From positions 1,302,001 through 1,366,000 of the forward strand of contig NZ_CP035119.1 of assembly GCF_004087835.1 (NCBI RefSeq): a stretch of DNA of 64,000 bases. The letters are read 5' to 3'. Both the position numbers and the translations under genes were made by a program. Every line of letters begins with the position of its first letter. Positions within the stretch are counted from its first letter, which is position 1. Origin of the DNA: Halorussus pelagicus. Lineage in GTDB: Archaea > Halobacteriota > Halobacteria > Halobacteriales > Haladaptataceae. Positions 25,709 through 34,522 of the stretch are shown piece after piece. The notes beneath the pieces are model-generated. The model was not told the DNA's origin, searched no databases, and was given only the letters and a program-made list of their open reading frames with translations.

Positions 25709-27049
25709 ATGCACGACGCCAACTCCCGCGAGTTGTACGACCGAGCGCTCTCGGTCCTCCCCGGCGGGGTCAACTCCCCGGTTCGAGCCGTCCGCCCGCA
25801 CCCGTTCTTCGTGGACCACGGCGACGGCGCGCACGTCATCGACGCCGACGGCAACAAGTACATCGACTACGTGATGGGCTACGGTCCGCTCCTTCTGGGC
25901 CACGACCTGCCCCAAGAGGTCGAGTCCCGGATTCAGTCCCAACTCTCGGACGGGCCGATGTACGGCGCGCCCGCCGAAGTCGAGGTCGAACTCGCGGAGT
26001 TCATCGCGCGCCACGTCCAGAGCGTCGATATGCTCCGGTTCGTCAATTCGGGCACCGAGGCGACCACCTCCGCGGTCCGCCTCGCGCGGGGCTACACCGG
26101 CCGGGACAAAATCGTCGTGATGCAGGGCGGCTACCACGGTGCCCAAGAATCGACGCTCGTGGAGGGCAAGACGGGCGGCACCGGGTCGCCGAGTTCCGCC
26201 GGAATCCCCCAATCGTTCGCCGAGGAGACCATTACGGTCCCGTTCAACGACGCGGAGGCCGTTCGAAAAGTGTTCGAAGCTCACGGAGACGAGATAGCGG
26301 CGGTCCTCACGGAGCCGATTCTGGGCAACTGCGCGTCGGTGGGTCCGGTAGAGGGCTACCTCGGCGCGCTCCGCGAGATAACCGACGAGTACGGCGCGCT
26401 CCTGATTTTCGACGAGGTGATGACCGGCTTCCGCGTCGGCGGTCTCCAGTGTGCGCAGGGGAAGTTCGGCGTCACGCCCGACCTGACGACGTTCGCCAAG
26501 GTCATCGGCGGCGGCTTCCCGGTCGGCGCAATCGGCGGTCCCGCAGAAATCATGGAGTCGTTCACGCCGACCGGCGACGTGTTCCAAGCGGGCACCTACT
26601 CGGGCCACCCGCTATCGCTGACTGCGGGTCTCGAACTGCTCCGCTACGCCGCGGACAACGACGTGTACGACTACCTCGCGGACCTCGGCGACCAGTTGCG
26701 CTCGGGGCTGGCCGACATCCTCGAAGACGAGGCTCCGTCGTACACCGTCACGGGCTACGACAGCATGTTCAAGGTCGTCTTCACACGGGACGGTCCCCGC
26801 GACTCCTCGGGCCAGTGTGAAGCAGGATGCCGACAGGACCCCGATTGCCCCCGGTTCGACTACTGCCCGAAGAACAAAGGCGACGTGAACGCCGCCGAGA
26901 CCGAGCGGTGGGAACGGCTCTTCTGGCCCGCGATGCGCGAGCAGGGCGTCTTCCTCACCGCCAACCAGTACGAGTCGCAGTTCCTCAGCTACGCCCACAC
27001 CGAGGCGGACGTAGAGGAGACGCTGGAAGCGTACAAAGAGACGCTGTAG
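25709..27049 (+). CDS. hemL: Glutamate-1-semialdehyde 2,1-aminomutase
   Basis: PLP enzyme that makes 5-aminolevulinate in the C5 pathway. It has 446 residues. The N-terminus [18 protein letters not shown] is diagnostic. The PLP lysine is in [28 protein letters not shown] precedes it. Unusual for the family, an extra stretch near the C-terminus holds four cysteines (Cys370, 374, 380, 386; GQCEAGC...DCPRFDYCP), which could bind a metal or Fe-S cluster. The start is ATG 25709. It sits between hemB and hemC on the same strand. Confidence 0.95.
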   Translation: MHDANSRELYDRALSVLPGGVNSPVRAVRPHPFFVDHGDGAHVIDADGNKYIDYVMGYGPLLLGHDLPQEVESRIQSQLSDGPMYGAPAEVEVELAEFIARHVQSVDMLRFVNSGTEATTSAVRLARGYTGRDKIVVMQGGYHGAQESTLVEGKTGGTGSPSSAGIPQSFAEETITVPFNDAEAVRKVFEAHGDEIAAVLTEPILGNCASVGPVEGYLGALREITDEYGALLIFDEVMTGFRVGGLQCAQGKFGVTPDLTTFAKVIGGGFPVGAIGGPAEIMESFTPTGDVFQAGTYSGHPLSLTAGLELLRYAADNDVYDYLADLGDQLRSGLADILEDEAPSYTVTGYDSMFKVVFTRDGPRDSSGQCEAGCRQDPDCPRFDYCPKNKGDVNAAETERWERLFWPAMREQGVFLTANQYESQFLSYAHTEADVEETLEAYKETL

Positions 27050-27140
27050 GGCGACGAGCGACGCTCCGAACGTCTCGCTCCCGAGCGTCCGGGTTTCGCG
27101 GTGCGACACCGGTTTATCGCTCCGCTCCCAACGGGGCGAC

Positions 27141-27611
27141 ATGAGCAGCGAACGAACGAGTCGCGGCCGAGTGAGACGCCGCCGCTCGCACCACTGGTAC
27201 TGGGTGGCCGCTATCCCCGCGGCGTTCGTCCTCTGGTTGGCGACCCTCGCGTGGCTAGCGGTCGCGTCCTCGTGGGAGGCGTTCGGGTTCGGCGCGAACG
27301 TGGTGAACCTCTCGCTACTCGCACTCGGGGTTCCATTCGCCTTCCTGACGGCGTACTTCCCGCTGGCGGTGTACCGGGACGCCGACTACGTGAACCGGAC
27401 CAGCGGCAAGTGGGCACCGAACCCGATGCGGCAGGCGCTTCTGGCCGCGCCCGGACTGGTCGTCCTCGTCCTCGCCGGGATTCCGGCGCTGTTTGTGGGA
27501 GTCCCGCCGACGTGGCCCGTCGTCGCCGGGTTCGTGGTTGACGTTCCGTTCGCGGTCTACTACCTGCGAGAGCGCCGCGAGCGCGTCGGGACGCCCGACG
27601 TGCCGTGGTGA
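27141..27611 (+). CDS. Hypothetical membrane protein, four predicted TM segments
   Basis: Protein of 156 residues. A basic N-terminus (RGRVRRRRSHH) precedes about four hydrophobic segments: AAIPAAFVLWLATLAWLAVA, LSLLALGVPFAFLTAYFPLA, LLAAPGLVVLVLAGIPALF, and WPVVAGFVVDVPFAVYYL. YRDADYVNRTSGKWAPNP in the middle is probably a cytosolic loop. Function is unknown. It follows hemL on the same strand after 91 bases. Confidence 0.75.
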   Translation: MSSERTSRGRVRRRRSHHWYWVAAIPAAFVLWLATLAWLAVASSWEAFGFGANVVNLSLLALGVPFAFLTAYFPLAVYRDADYVNRTSGKWAPNPMRQALLAAPGLVVLVLAGIPALFVGVPPTWPVVAGFVVDVPFAVYYLRERRERVGTPDVPW

Positions 27612-27783
27612 GTCGAACGAATCAGTAGATCGGTTCCACGACGACGTGTTCTGTGAGACTTTGAGGTCACTGCTTGCTTGCTGTCCTTTATCACTGTTGG
27701 CGCGACAGGCGAAGACCCAAACCGATTCGACTATCTCATCTGTGCAAGTGGTGGGGAAATACGAGTTATGGAAGATGCGAGGC

Positions 27784-27818
27784 TAAAACCCCGCCCTTCA
27801 GAGCGGGGAGGATGTCAA
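27784..27818 (+). mobile_element. Relic of an IS200/IS605 (IS1341-type, TnpB) element end
   Basis: TAAAACCCCGCCC followed by TTCAGAGCGGGGAGGATGTCAA forms a hairpin CCCCGC/GCGGGG (27789-27794, 27803-27808). This matches the conserved 3' end of haloarchaeal TnpB-only elements, which is also the scaffold of the TnpB guide RNA. No tnpB frame remains upstream. It marks the edge of the AT-rich stretch that follows. Confidence 0.55.
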
Positions 27819-27828
27819 TTTGTGACGG

Positions 27829-28344
27829 TTATTGTGCCCACAGCGGCACGTCAAGATTTTTCCATTCGGTGATGACTTTCGTGAGATAAAGTCCGGTGCC
27901 GAAGACGAACCCCACAACGCAGAGAAAATAGACTTCGACCGATGAAAGCAGTCCGAGAAATGGATTCCCGGAAAGCGGATAGAGCGGACTAATGTCAGTG
28001 TACAACACTGAATCGAGGACGATATGAGCGTACACGCCAATAAGTGCGGCAAGAGTGATTCGAGTTAGTGACCGTCGCTGTGCCAAAAACAACGGACGCA
28101 GGACACGATTCAACGTCGGTTTCGAGACTGAGGAGAGAGTTGCAAGGCCGACAGCTAACAGCGTTGCAAAAATGAACGTGTGGAGGAAACCGTGAATTGA
28201 ACCGGAAACAAAATCGAAAAACACCAAGACTGCTCGTGCATCTACGATGACATTCGCTATGAGAAAGGTCGGGAAGTCTAGCCAGCGGAAACAGAGTAAA
28301 CCGAGACACAATCCGATACCTAAATGAAACGGCGTAAAAGGCAT
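27829..28344 (-). CDS. Membrane-bound metal-dependent hydrolase-like protein (YdjM/DUF4184-like), acquired
   Basis: Protein of 171 residues with five or six hydrophobic segments. The N-terminus MPFTPFHLGIGLCLGLL and the later HIVLDSVLYTDISPLYP follow the pattern of YdjM-type membrane proteins (H near the N-terminus, H-x3-D later). The DNA is much richer in AT than the rest of the window, and the gene lies directly beside an IS relic, so it was probably brought in. Biochemical function is unproven even in better studied relatives. Confidence 0.7.
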   Translation of the reverse strand: MPFTPFHLGIGLCLGLLCFRWLDFPTFLIANVIVDARAVLVFFDFVSGSIHGFLHTFIFATLLAVGLATLSSVSKPTLNRVLRPLFLAQRRSLTRITLAALIGVYAHIVLDSVLYTDISPLYPLSGNPFLGLLSSVEVYFLCVVGFVFGTGLYLTKVITEWKNLDVPLWAQ

Positions 28345-28744
28345 AGTGACTCTACTGTGTGCTAGTTAGTAACTCTTTTCTCAGCAGAACTTAGTTTTTG
28401 TTAACTCGGATACAGGGGAATTGATGTTTGCTTTTCCTTCTGCCACTAACTCGAAGTAGGGGTGGAACTTGTTCTTGAGGCCTTGGACATTCCCCGAATT
28501 ATTAAGCCTATTTTAGCAGTATTTTAATTAATAGATAATAAAATCCATCTAATCTCGGAGGAACGTTCACGAAGGGTTGCTGAACACCGTTTGCTTCCGC
28601 CATTACGGAGAAACCCCCACATACCCTTATTTTTCTTATGTATTCTTCCATTAATTAGATATATGAATTACTTTTGGTATGATTGAGGGGTTTGTAGGGG
28701 TGAGTTGCGAAGGTGGTTTCAACCTTCGACGCCGACCCTCTCCT
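28345..28744. other. AT-rich 400-bp leader region before hemC
   Basis: No gene is visible. The stretch is the most AT-rich in the window, with TTTTAATTAATAGATAATAAAA at about 28520-28542 given here only in part, and TTAATTAGATATATG near 28652. It probably contains the hemC promoter and older acquired DNA. A hairpin lies at 28708-28728 just before the start codon. Confidence 0.5.
28708..28728 (+). promoter_or_regulatory. Hairpin in the hemC leader
   Basis: CGAAGGT and ACCTTCG form a perfect 7-bp stem around a 7-base loop, ending 16 bases before ATG 28745. Its position over the ribosome entry area suggests a role in translation or in DNA binding. This is inference. Confidence 0.35.
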
Positions 28745-29902
28745 ATGAGCAAACACGGGACCGAGATACGCCTCGCAACGCGGGGGTCGGACCTCGCGCT
28801 CCGGCAAGCGGGCGAGGTTGAAGCGGCCTTGGAGGACCGGCGGTTCGCGGTCGAACTAGTCGAAGTGGAGACGACCGGCGACGAGATTCAGGACGAACTC
28901 ATCCACCGACTCGGCAAAACCGGGGCGTTCGTCCGGAGTCTGGACGAGAAGGTGCTGGACGGCGAACTCGACGGCGCGATTCACTCGATGAAAGACATGC
29001 CGACCGAGAGTCCCGACAAGTTGATTGTCGCGGGCATCCCCGAGCGCGCCAGCGCCAACGACGTGCTGATTACGCCCGACGGCGCGACGCTCGACGAACT
29101 CCCCGAGGGCGCGACGGTCGGCACCTCCAGCCTCCGGCGGAAGGCCCAGTTGCTGAACCACCGCGACGACCTGAACGTCGTCCCGCTTCGCGGAAACGTG
29201 GATACGCGCGCCGAAAAGTTGCTCGCGCCCGCGCTCCAGCGCGAACACGAGCGACGCACCGAGGCCGAGAAGGAAAAGCAGTCGAACAAGGCGATGGCCC
29301 AGAAGGGCCACAAGAAGAAATATGAGGGCGAGTTCGACCGCACCGTCGAAGAGTGGTTCAACGACCTCGCCGAAATCGAGCGCCGGGCGCTGGAGCGAGA
29401 GGTCGAGACTGACTTCGATGCCATCGTCCTCGCGCAGGCCGGACTCGAACGGAGCGGACTGGCCCACCACTTAGACTACGTCGAACTGCCGAAGAGCGAG
29501 TTCGTGCCCGCGCCGGGGCAGGGCGCGCTCGCGGTGACGGCCCTCGACAGCGAACTCGCGGGCGACATCAACACGGTACTCGACCACCCCCGAACGCGAG
29601 TCGAGACGACCGTCGAGCGCACGATTCTCGCAGAGCTAGGCGGCGGCTGCGTCGCGCCGATGGGCGTCCACGGCCTGATTCAGGGCGAGAGCGTCCACGT
29701 TGACGTGCAGGTGTTCTCGCAGGACGGCTCGGAGGTCATCGAGGCCAGTCGGGACGTGCCGGTCGAGAACCACGTCTCGGCCGCCAAGGAGGTCGCCGCG
29801 GACCTCGCCGCGCGGGGTGCCGACGACCTCATCGAGGACGCGAAGGCCGACGACGAGGAGCGAGAGGCCAAGCGCGAAGGGGAGGAGACGAGCGACGAAT
29901 GA
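28745..29902 (+). CDS. hemC: Hydroxymethylbilane synthase (porphobilinogen deaminase)
   Basis: Polymerises four porphobilinogens to hydroxymethylbilane. It has 385 residues from ATG 28745 (MSKHGTEIRLATRGSDLALRQA). HSMKDMPTE and GTSSLRRKAQLL are family signatures; Cys302 in LGGGCVAPMGVHG carries the dipyrromethane cofactor. A basic insert of about 60 residues (160-222, rich in Lys/Arg/Glu) separates RGNVDTRAEKL from FDAIVLAQAGLERSG, which are nearly adjacent in bacterial enzymes. The stop overlaps the hemD start by four bases (ATGA). Confidence 0.95.
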   Translation: MSKHGTEIRLATRGSDLALRQAGEVEAALEDRRFAVELVEVETTGDEIQDELIHRLGKTGAFVRSLDEKVLDGELDGAIHSMKDMPTESPDKLIVAGIPERASANDVLITPDGATLDELPEGATVGTSSLRRKAQLLNHRDDLNVVPLRGNVDTRAEKLLAPALQREHERRTEAEKEKQSNKAMAQKGHKKKYEGEFDRTVEEWFNDLAEIERRALEREVETDFDAIVLAQAGLERSGLAHHLDYVELPKSEFVPAPGQGALAVTALDSELAGDINTVLDHPRTRVETTVERTILAELGGGCVAPMGVHGLIQGESVHVDVQVFSQDGSEVIEASRDVPVENHVSAAKEVAADLAARGADDLIEDAKADDEEREAKREGEETSDE

Positions 29903-30642
29903 ACCGAGACGTTCGCGTCGCGGTCTTCCGCCCGGACGACGAACGCCTCGCCAGCGCAGTCGAACTGCTGGACTCGCTCGGTGCCGACCCCGTCGCCGAC
30001 CCGATGCTCGAAGTCCGGCCGACCGGCGACGCGCCCGCCGACGGCGAGTACGTGATTCTGACGAGCAAGACCGGCGTGGAACTGGCCGCCGAGTCCGGAT
30101 GGGACCCGAAAGGAGCGACCGTCTGCGCAATCGGCGAGAGTACGGCCGACGCGCTCCGCGACGCGGGGTACGACGTGGACATCGTCCCCGACGAATACAC
30201 CTCGGCCGGACTGGTCGAAACCCTGAGCGGAGAAGTCGAGGGAGCCGAAGTCGAAGTCGCCCGGAGCGACCACGGGAGCGCAGTCCTGACCGATGGTCTC
30301 CGCGACGCCGAAGCCGACGTAAACGAAACTACGCTATATCGATTGGTCCGTCCCGAGGGGTCGGGCGACTCTGCCGCGCTCGCCGCGGAGGGCGAGTTGG
30401 ACGCCGCCCTCTTCACCTCGTCGCTGACGGTGGCGCACTTCTTGGACGCCGCCGACGAGCGCGGCGTGCGCGAGGAGGCGGTCGAAGGATTGAACGACGC
30501 CGTCGTCGGCGCTATCGGCGACCCGACCCGCGAGACGGCCGAGAGCGAGAGCATCGAGGTTGACGTGGTTCCGGAGGTGGCCGACTTCGAGCAGTTGGCC
30601 TGCGAGGTTGTGGAAGAAGCCGCGCCGACCCACCACGAGTGA
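29899..30642 (+). CDS. hemD: Uroporphyrinogen-III synthase
   Basis: Closes hydroxymethylbilane with inversion of ring D to uroporphyrinogen III, the branch point to siroheme, cobalamin and heme. It has 247 residues. Sequence conservation is low in this family; the supporting parts are VAVFRPDDERLASAVELLDSLG, YVILTSKTGVEL, VCAIGESTADALRDAGYDVDIVPDEYTSAGLV, and AALFTSSLTVAHFLDAA. The four-base overlap with hemC makes the assignment secure. Confidence 0.92.
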   Translation: MNRDVRVAVFRPDDERLASAVELLDSLGADPVADPMLEVRPTGDAPADGEYVILTSKTGVELAAESGWDPKGATVCAIGESTADALRDAGYDVDIVPDEYTSAGLVETLSGEVEGAEVEVARSDHGSAVLTDGLRDAEADVNETTLYRLVRPEGSGDSAALAAEGELDAALFTSSLTVAHFLDAADERGVREEAVEGLNDAVVGAIGDPTRETAESESIEVDVVPEVADFEQLACEVVEEAAPTHHE

Positions 30643-31143
30643 GAAATCCGGAGGAAGACTATTTTTTCGGGGTCTCGCGCACTTGTGAGGAGTTCGGGGC
30701 GCGGTGCTGTGAAGTTGCGGCCTGAATGGCGTCGGCAGTAGCTAGCTTGGTTTTCCTCCGAGACTGTAGAACGTGGTCGAACCGAAGAAGCTAGCTTCAG
30801 GCTTGAGCCACGGAGTCACCGCAACCGCACAGCACCGCAACCACGAACCTCACGCCTCCCCAACCTCGTCGGCCGCGTCCGCGGCCGACTTCCCTCGCGC
30901 GAAAGGGCGCGGCGCGCAGTCGCGCGCCGCGCCGTCGGACAACCCGCGTCCGACGAGCCATGCGCTCGCATCCGCTCGCGCAGACGCCCGCACGCGCCCG
31001 ACTAACTGGTCAACCGAGCGTGCGAGTGGATAGTCAACCGAACGCGTAAGTAGAACTCGCCAGACGTGTGCGGAGACGCCACCGACATCCGGGCACTCCG
31101 AGACGCGGAGGTTTATAAGCGATAGCGACTTACCTTGCTTCGA
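30643..31143. repeat. Hairpin-rich intergenic region between hemD and the DHH nuclease
   Basis: Three perfect hairpins in series: GTCGGCCGC/GCGGCCGAC with loop GTCC (30868-30889); a 12-bp stem beginning GGCGCGGCGCGC with loop AGTC (30906-30933); and GTCGGAC/GTCCGAC with a 7-base loop (30934-30954). Further on are a direct repeat GTCAACCGA (about 31012 and 31034) and a palindrome GAAGCTAGCTTC near 30787. The upstream CTCACGCCTCCCCAACCTCG resembles sequence I recall as a dispersed haloarchaeal repeat. There is no credible gene. Confidence 0.7.
31112..31118 (+). promoter_or_regulatory. TATA-like box of the DHH nuclease gene
   Basis: TTTATAA sits 25 bases before ATG 31144, the spacing of a leaderless archaeal promoter. 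Confidence 0.6.
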
Positions 31144-32601
31144 ATGGCTTCCGCTGGTCCCGTCCCCGCCCTCGCAGAGCGCGCCGCCGCGTGCGCCGAC
31201 CGACTGCGGGACGCCGACGAGGTGTTGCTCGCCTCCCACATCGACGCCGACGGACTGACGAGCGCCGCAATCGCGTCGGCGGCGCTCGAACGCGCGGGCA
31301 TCCCCTTCAAGACCGTCTTCAGCAAGCAGTTGGACGCCGAGGAAGTCGCGGCCATCGCGGCGACCGACTACGAGACGGTGCTGTTCACCGACTTTGGGAG
31401 CGGCCAGTTGGACATCATCGCGGACCACGAGGCGGCGGGCGCGTTCACGCCGGTCATCGCCGACCACCACCAACCCGCCGACCCCGACACCGAGTTCCAC
31501 CTGAACCCGCTGCTGTTCGACATCGACGGGTCGTCGGAACTCTCGGGTGCTGGCGCGGCGTACGTCCTCGCCCGCGCGTTGGAATCCGGAAACGGCGACA
31601 ACCGCGATTTGGCCGGACTCGCGGTCGTTGGCGCGGTCGGCGACATGCAGACGACCGACGGCGAGTTGGTCGGCGCGAACCAGTCCATCGTCGAGGAGGG
31701 CCAAGCCGCGGGCGTCGTAGAAGCGCGGACAGACCTGTCGATGTACGGCAAGCAGACCCGGCCGCTCCCGAAGATGTTGGAGTACGCCAGCGACACCCGC
31801 ATCCCCGGCATCACGAACAACGAGAACGGCGTCCTGCGGTTCTTGGACGGTCTCGACGTTCGACTCAAGGACGACGACGGCGAGTGGCGCTGTTGGGTGG
31901 ACCTGACCGAGAGCGAGCGAAGCACCGTCTCGAACGCGCTCATCCAGCGCGCACTCTCGAAGGGCGTCAGCCCCGACCGCATCGACCGACTGGTCGGCAC
32001 CGCCTACACGCTCACCGACGAACCCGAGGGGACCGAACTTCGAGACGTGAGCGAGTTCTCGACGCTCCTGAACGCGACGGCGCGCTACGAGCGCGCCGAC
32101 GTGGGACTGGCGGTCTGTCTGGGCAACCGCGACGGCGCGCTCGACTGCGCGCGCGAACTGCTCCGGAACCACCGCCGGAACCTCTCGGAGGGCCTTCAAT
32201 TGGTCAAGCGCGAGGGCGTCACCCGCGAGGAGAACGTCCAGTGGTTCCACGCCGAGGACCGCATCCGCGAGACCATCGTCGGCATCATCGCGGGGATGGC
32301 GGTCGGTTCCGAAGGCATCGACCGCGGGACGCCCATCATCGCTTTCGCCGAAAAAACGGAGGACAGCGACGGGAGCGAAGCAGGCGACGACGAGGTGACG
32401 GAGGTAAAGGTCTCGTCGCGCGGGACCCCCAACCTCACGCGCAAGGGACTGGACCTCTCGGTCGTGATGCGCGAAGCGTCGCAGGCCGTCGGCGGCGACG
32501 GCGGCGGGCACAACGTCGCCGCGGGCGCGACAGTTCCGAAAGGGACCGAAGCGGAGTTCGTCGCGCTCGCCGACGAACTCGTCGGCGAGCAGTTGAGTTG
32601 A
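31144..32601 (+). CDS. DHH-family phosphoesterase, RecJ-like single-strand nuclease
   Basis: Protein of 485 residues with the DHH layout: motif I SHIDADGLTSA (about 28-38), motif II TDFGSGQLD, motif III IADHHQPAD, and a fourth metal motif, GAVGDMQ. The DHHA1 domain ends with GGDGGGHNVAAGATVP. Archaeal RecJ-like proteins are 5'-3' or 3'-5' single-strand nucleases tied to replication (GAN-type) or repair. Relatives bind the GINS/MCM complex, which cannot be checked here. ATG 31144 (MASAGPVPALAERA) is preferred over TTG 31135. Confidence 0.9.
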   Translation: MASAGPVPALAERAAACADRLRDADEVLLASHIDADGLTSAAIASAALERAGIPFKTVFSKQLDAEEVAAIAATDYETVLFTDFGSGQLDIIADHEAAGAFTPVIADHHQPADPDTEFHLNPLLFDIDGSSELSGAGAAYVLARALESGNGDNRDLAGLAVVGAVGDMQTTDGELVGANQSIVEEGQAAGVVEARTDLSMYGKQTRPLPKMLEYASDTRIPGITNNENGVLRFLDGLDVRLKDDDGEWRCWVDLTESERSTVSNALIQRALSKGVSPDRIDRLVGTAYTLTDEPEGTELRDVSEFSTLLNATARYERADVGLAVCLGNRDGALDCARELLRNHRRNLSEGLQLVKREGVTREENVQWFHAEDRIRETIVGIIAGMAVGSEGIDRGTPIIAFAEKTEDSDGSEAGDDEVTEVKVSSRGTPNLTRKGLDLSVVMREASQAVGGDGGGHNVAAGATVPKGTEAEFVALADELVGEQLS

Positions 32602-32603
32602 TT

Positions 32604-32777
32604 TTACCAGTTCGTCTGCTCCGAGAGCGTCGTCCACGTACCAGTGAGAACGTCTCTCGCGGTGTTACCGCCCGCCTGCGAGGCGCGATACTCGGTATGC
32701 TGTTCGGGCGTGACGAGGGTTCCGCACCATGTTTGTCCGGCAAGTTCGGAAACGCCATTTTCCGAAGGCACCGACAC
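32604..32777 (-). CDS. Possible small protein or gene remnant
   Basis: From GTG 32777 (or GTG 32771) the frame reads VSVPSENGVSELAGQ, then WCGTLVTPEQHTEYRASQAGG, then ARDVLTGTWTTLSEQTNW, 57 residues. Codon use is haloarchaeal over the last 45 codons. The frame stays open upstream without an ATG, so it could be the C-terminal remnant of a longer gene. It faces the DHH nuclease gene tail to tail, two bases apart. I recognise no family. Confidence 0.35.
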   Translation of the reverse strand: MSVPSENGVSELAGQTWCGTLVTPEQHTEYRASQAGGNTARDVLTGTWTTLSEQTNW

Positions 32778-33122
32778 CGCCGCAAAATGTTTGCGTACGG
32801 TTGGTTCTGAGTAACGCTGAACACTCTCGGACGACGACCACCTGTTCGGAGGCGAGAAGCCGATTCTTGCGGGGTTCGAAAGCGGCGTTCGAGATTGCCG
32901 ATAGCGTATTTCATATAGCACTATAAGATTTACTACGAGGGTAGCTTCGCTCTCTCCGGACTCCGCAACGCTCGAAAGAAGCGTCCGGCATCGGTGTCGC
33001 CGAGCGAACGGTTCGGACTGACTACCCGAGAGACCGGCCGTACTGGGGTCTCCGGGCGTCTGTAGCGGAGAGAATAAATACGTGTGGGAGAGACGGGACA
33101 AATACTGTAGCAACTTCGAGCC
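32778..33122. other. Intergenic region before aspS
   Basis: About 345 bases with no convincing coding sequence. AT-rich islands occur at about 32906-32937 (TTTCATATAGCACTATAAG) and 33069-33080 (AGAATAAATACG), either of which may hold a promoter for aspS. No repeat or RNA gene was seen. Confidence 0.4.
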
Positions 33123-34433
33123 ATGATAGACCGAACGTATTCCGACGAGATTACTGCCGAACAGGACGGCGAGACTGTCTCTATCGCTGGGCACGTCCAC
33201 GAGATTCGAGATTTGGGTGGACTCACCTTCGTCATCGTGCGCGACCGCGAAGGGAAGACACAGGTCGTGTTCAAGGAGGAGAACGACGAAGACCTCTTCG
33301 AGGCCGCACAGGACCTCCACAAGGAGGACGTAGTGCAGATTTCTGGACGCGTGAAGGCCAGCGACCAAGCCCCCGGCGGCGTCGAACTCGCCCCGACCGA
33401 GATGGAACTCATCAGCGAGTCCGACACGCCCCTACCGATGGAGGTCGCTAAGGACATCGAGTCCGACCTCTCGACGCGTCTCGACAACCGGGCTATCGAC
33501 CTCCGAAAGCCCGAGACCTACGCCATCTTCTCGCTGCGCTCGAAGCTGATGTCCGCGATGGAGGAGTGGTTCGACAACGAAGGCTACGTGGACGTAGACA
33601 CCCCACTCATCTCCCAAGAGGGTGCGGAGGGCGGTGCCGAACTGTTCCCGGTCGTCTACTACGGCGACGAGGTGTTCCTCTCCCAGAGTCCGCAACTCTA
33701 CAAGCAGATGCTGATGGCCGCCGGATTCGACAAAATCTACGAAACCGGCACCGCGTTCCGCGCGGAAGCGTTCGCCACCTCTCGACACGTCTCCGAGATT
33801 GCGATGTTCGACGTGGAACTGGCCTACGTCGAGGACCATCACGACGTGATGGACGTGCAGGAGGAGTCGCTGCGCTACGCGCTGGAGCAGGTCGCCGAGC
33901 ACGCACAGGACGAATTGGAAGCCCTCGACGTTGACCTCGACGTGCCGACGGAGGACTTCCCGCGCATCACCTTCGAGGAGGCCCGCGACCTCCTCGCTAC
34001 CGAGTTCGACCACGTCCCGGACGACAGCGACGACCTCGACACGAAGGGCGAGAAACTGCTCGGCGACTACTTCGAAGAGCAGGGCCACCCCGCGTTCTTC
34101 GTCGTCGGCTACCCCAACGAGAAGTTCTACTACAGGCAGGACGTGCCCGGCGACGACATCGCGTCCCGGAAGTTCGACCTCATCTACAAGGGCCAAGAAC
34201 TCTCCTCGGGCGGCCAGCGCGAACACGACATCGAAACGATGGAGCAGTACATGGACGAGCAGGGAGCCGACCCCGAGAACTTCCACTTCTACCTCGAAGC
34301 GTTCCGGTTCGGCATCCCGCCCCACGGCGGCTACGGGCTGGGCATCGACCGCCTCGTCCAGAAGGTCGCCGACCTCGAAAACATCAAGGAAGCCATCCTG
34401 TTCCCGCGCGACCCCGACCGCGTGACGCCGTAA
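33123..34433 (+). CDS. aspS: Aspartyl-tRNA synthetase, archaeal type
   Basis: Charges tRNA with aspartate. It has 436 residues, the short archaeal/eukaryotic form. An OB-fold anticodon-binding domain (about 18-105, [26 protein letters not shown]) is followed by a class II catalytic core: motif 2 [24 protein letters not shown], and motif 3 [18 protein letters not shown]. Many archaeal AspRS also charge tRNA-Asn for later amidation. I see no AsnRS here, and the window is too small to decide. The start is ATG 33123. Confidence 0.96.
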   Translation: MIDRTYSDEITAEQDGETVSIAGHVHEIRDLGGLTFVIVRDREGKTQVVFKEENDEDLFEAAQDLHKEDVVQISGRVKASDQAPGGVELAPTEMELISESDTPLPMEVAKDIESDLSTRLDNRAIDLRKPETYAIFSLRSKLMSAMEEWFDNEGYVDVDTPLISQEGAEGGAELFPVVYYGDEVFLSQSPQLYKQMLMAAGFDKIYETGTAFRAEAFATSRHVSEIAMFDVELAYVEDHHDVMDVQEESLRYALEQVAEHAQDELEALDVDLDVPTEDFPRITFEEARDLLATEFDHVPDDSDDLDTKGEKLLGDYFEEQGHPAFFVVGYPNEKFYYRQDVPGDDIASRKFDLIYKGQELSSGGQREHDIETMEQYMDEQGADPENFHFYLEAFRFGIPPHGGYGLGIDRLVQKVADLENIKEAILFPRDPDRVTP

Positions 34434-34440
34434 TTTCGGC

Positions 34441-34481
34441 GCGCGAATCGACCGCCCGCGGTTTCGCGGCGCGAATCGACC
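34441..34481. repeat. Short direct repeat after aspS
   Basis: GCGCGAATCGACC occurs twice, at 34441-34453 and 34469-34481, with a 28-base period. It probably arose by local duplication. Confidence 0.5.
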
Positions 34482-34522
34482 AATCGGCTCACTTTTGTTC
34501 GTCCTGACCCAACCGTCCGGAC

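Noticed and set aside
27493-27786. 97-residue frame ending at the IS-like hairpin as a TnpB remnant
   Set aside because: Its C-terminus does not resemble TnpB, and most of it lies opposite or out of frame with a real membrane protein gene.
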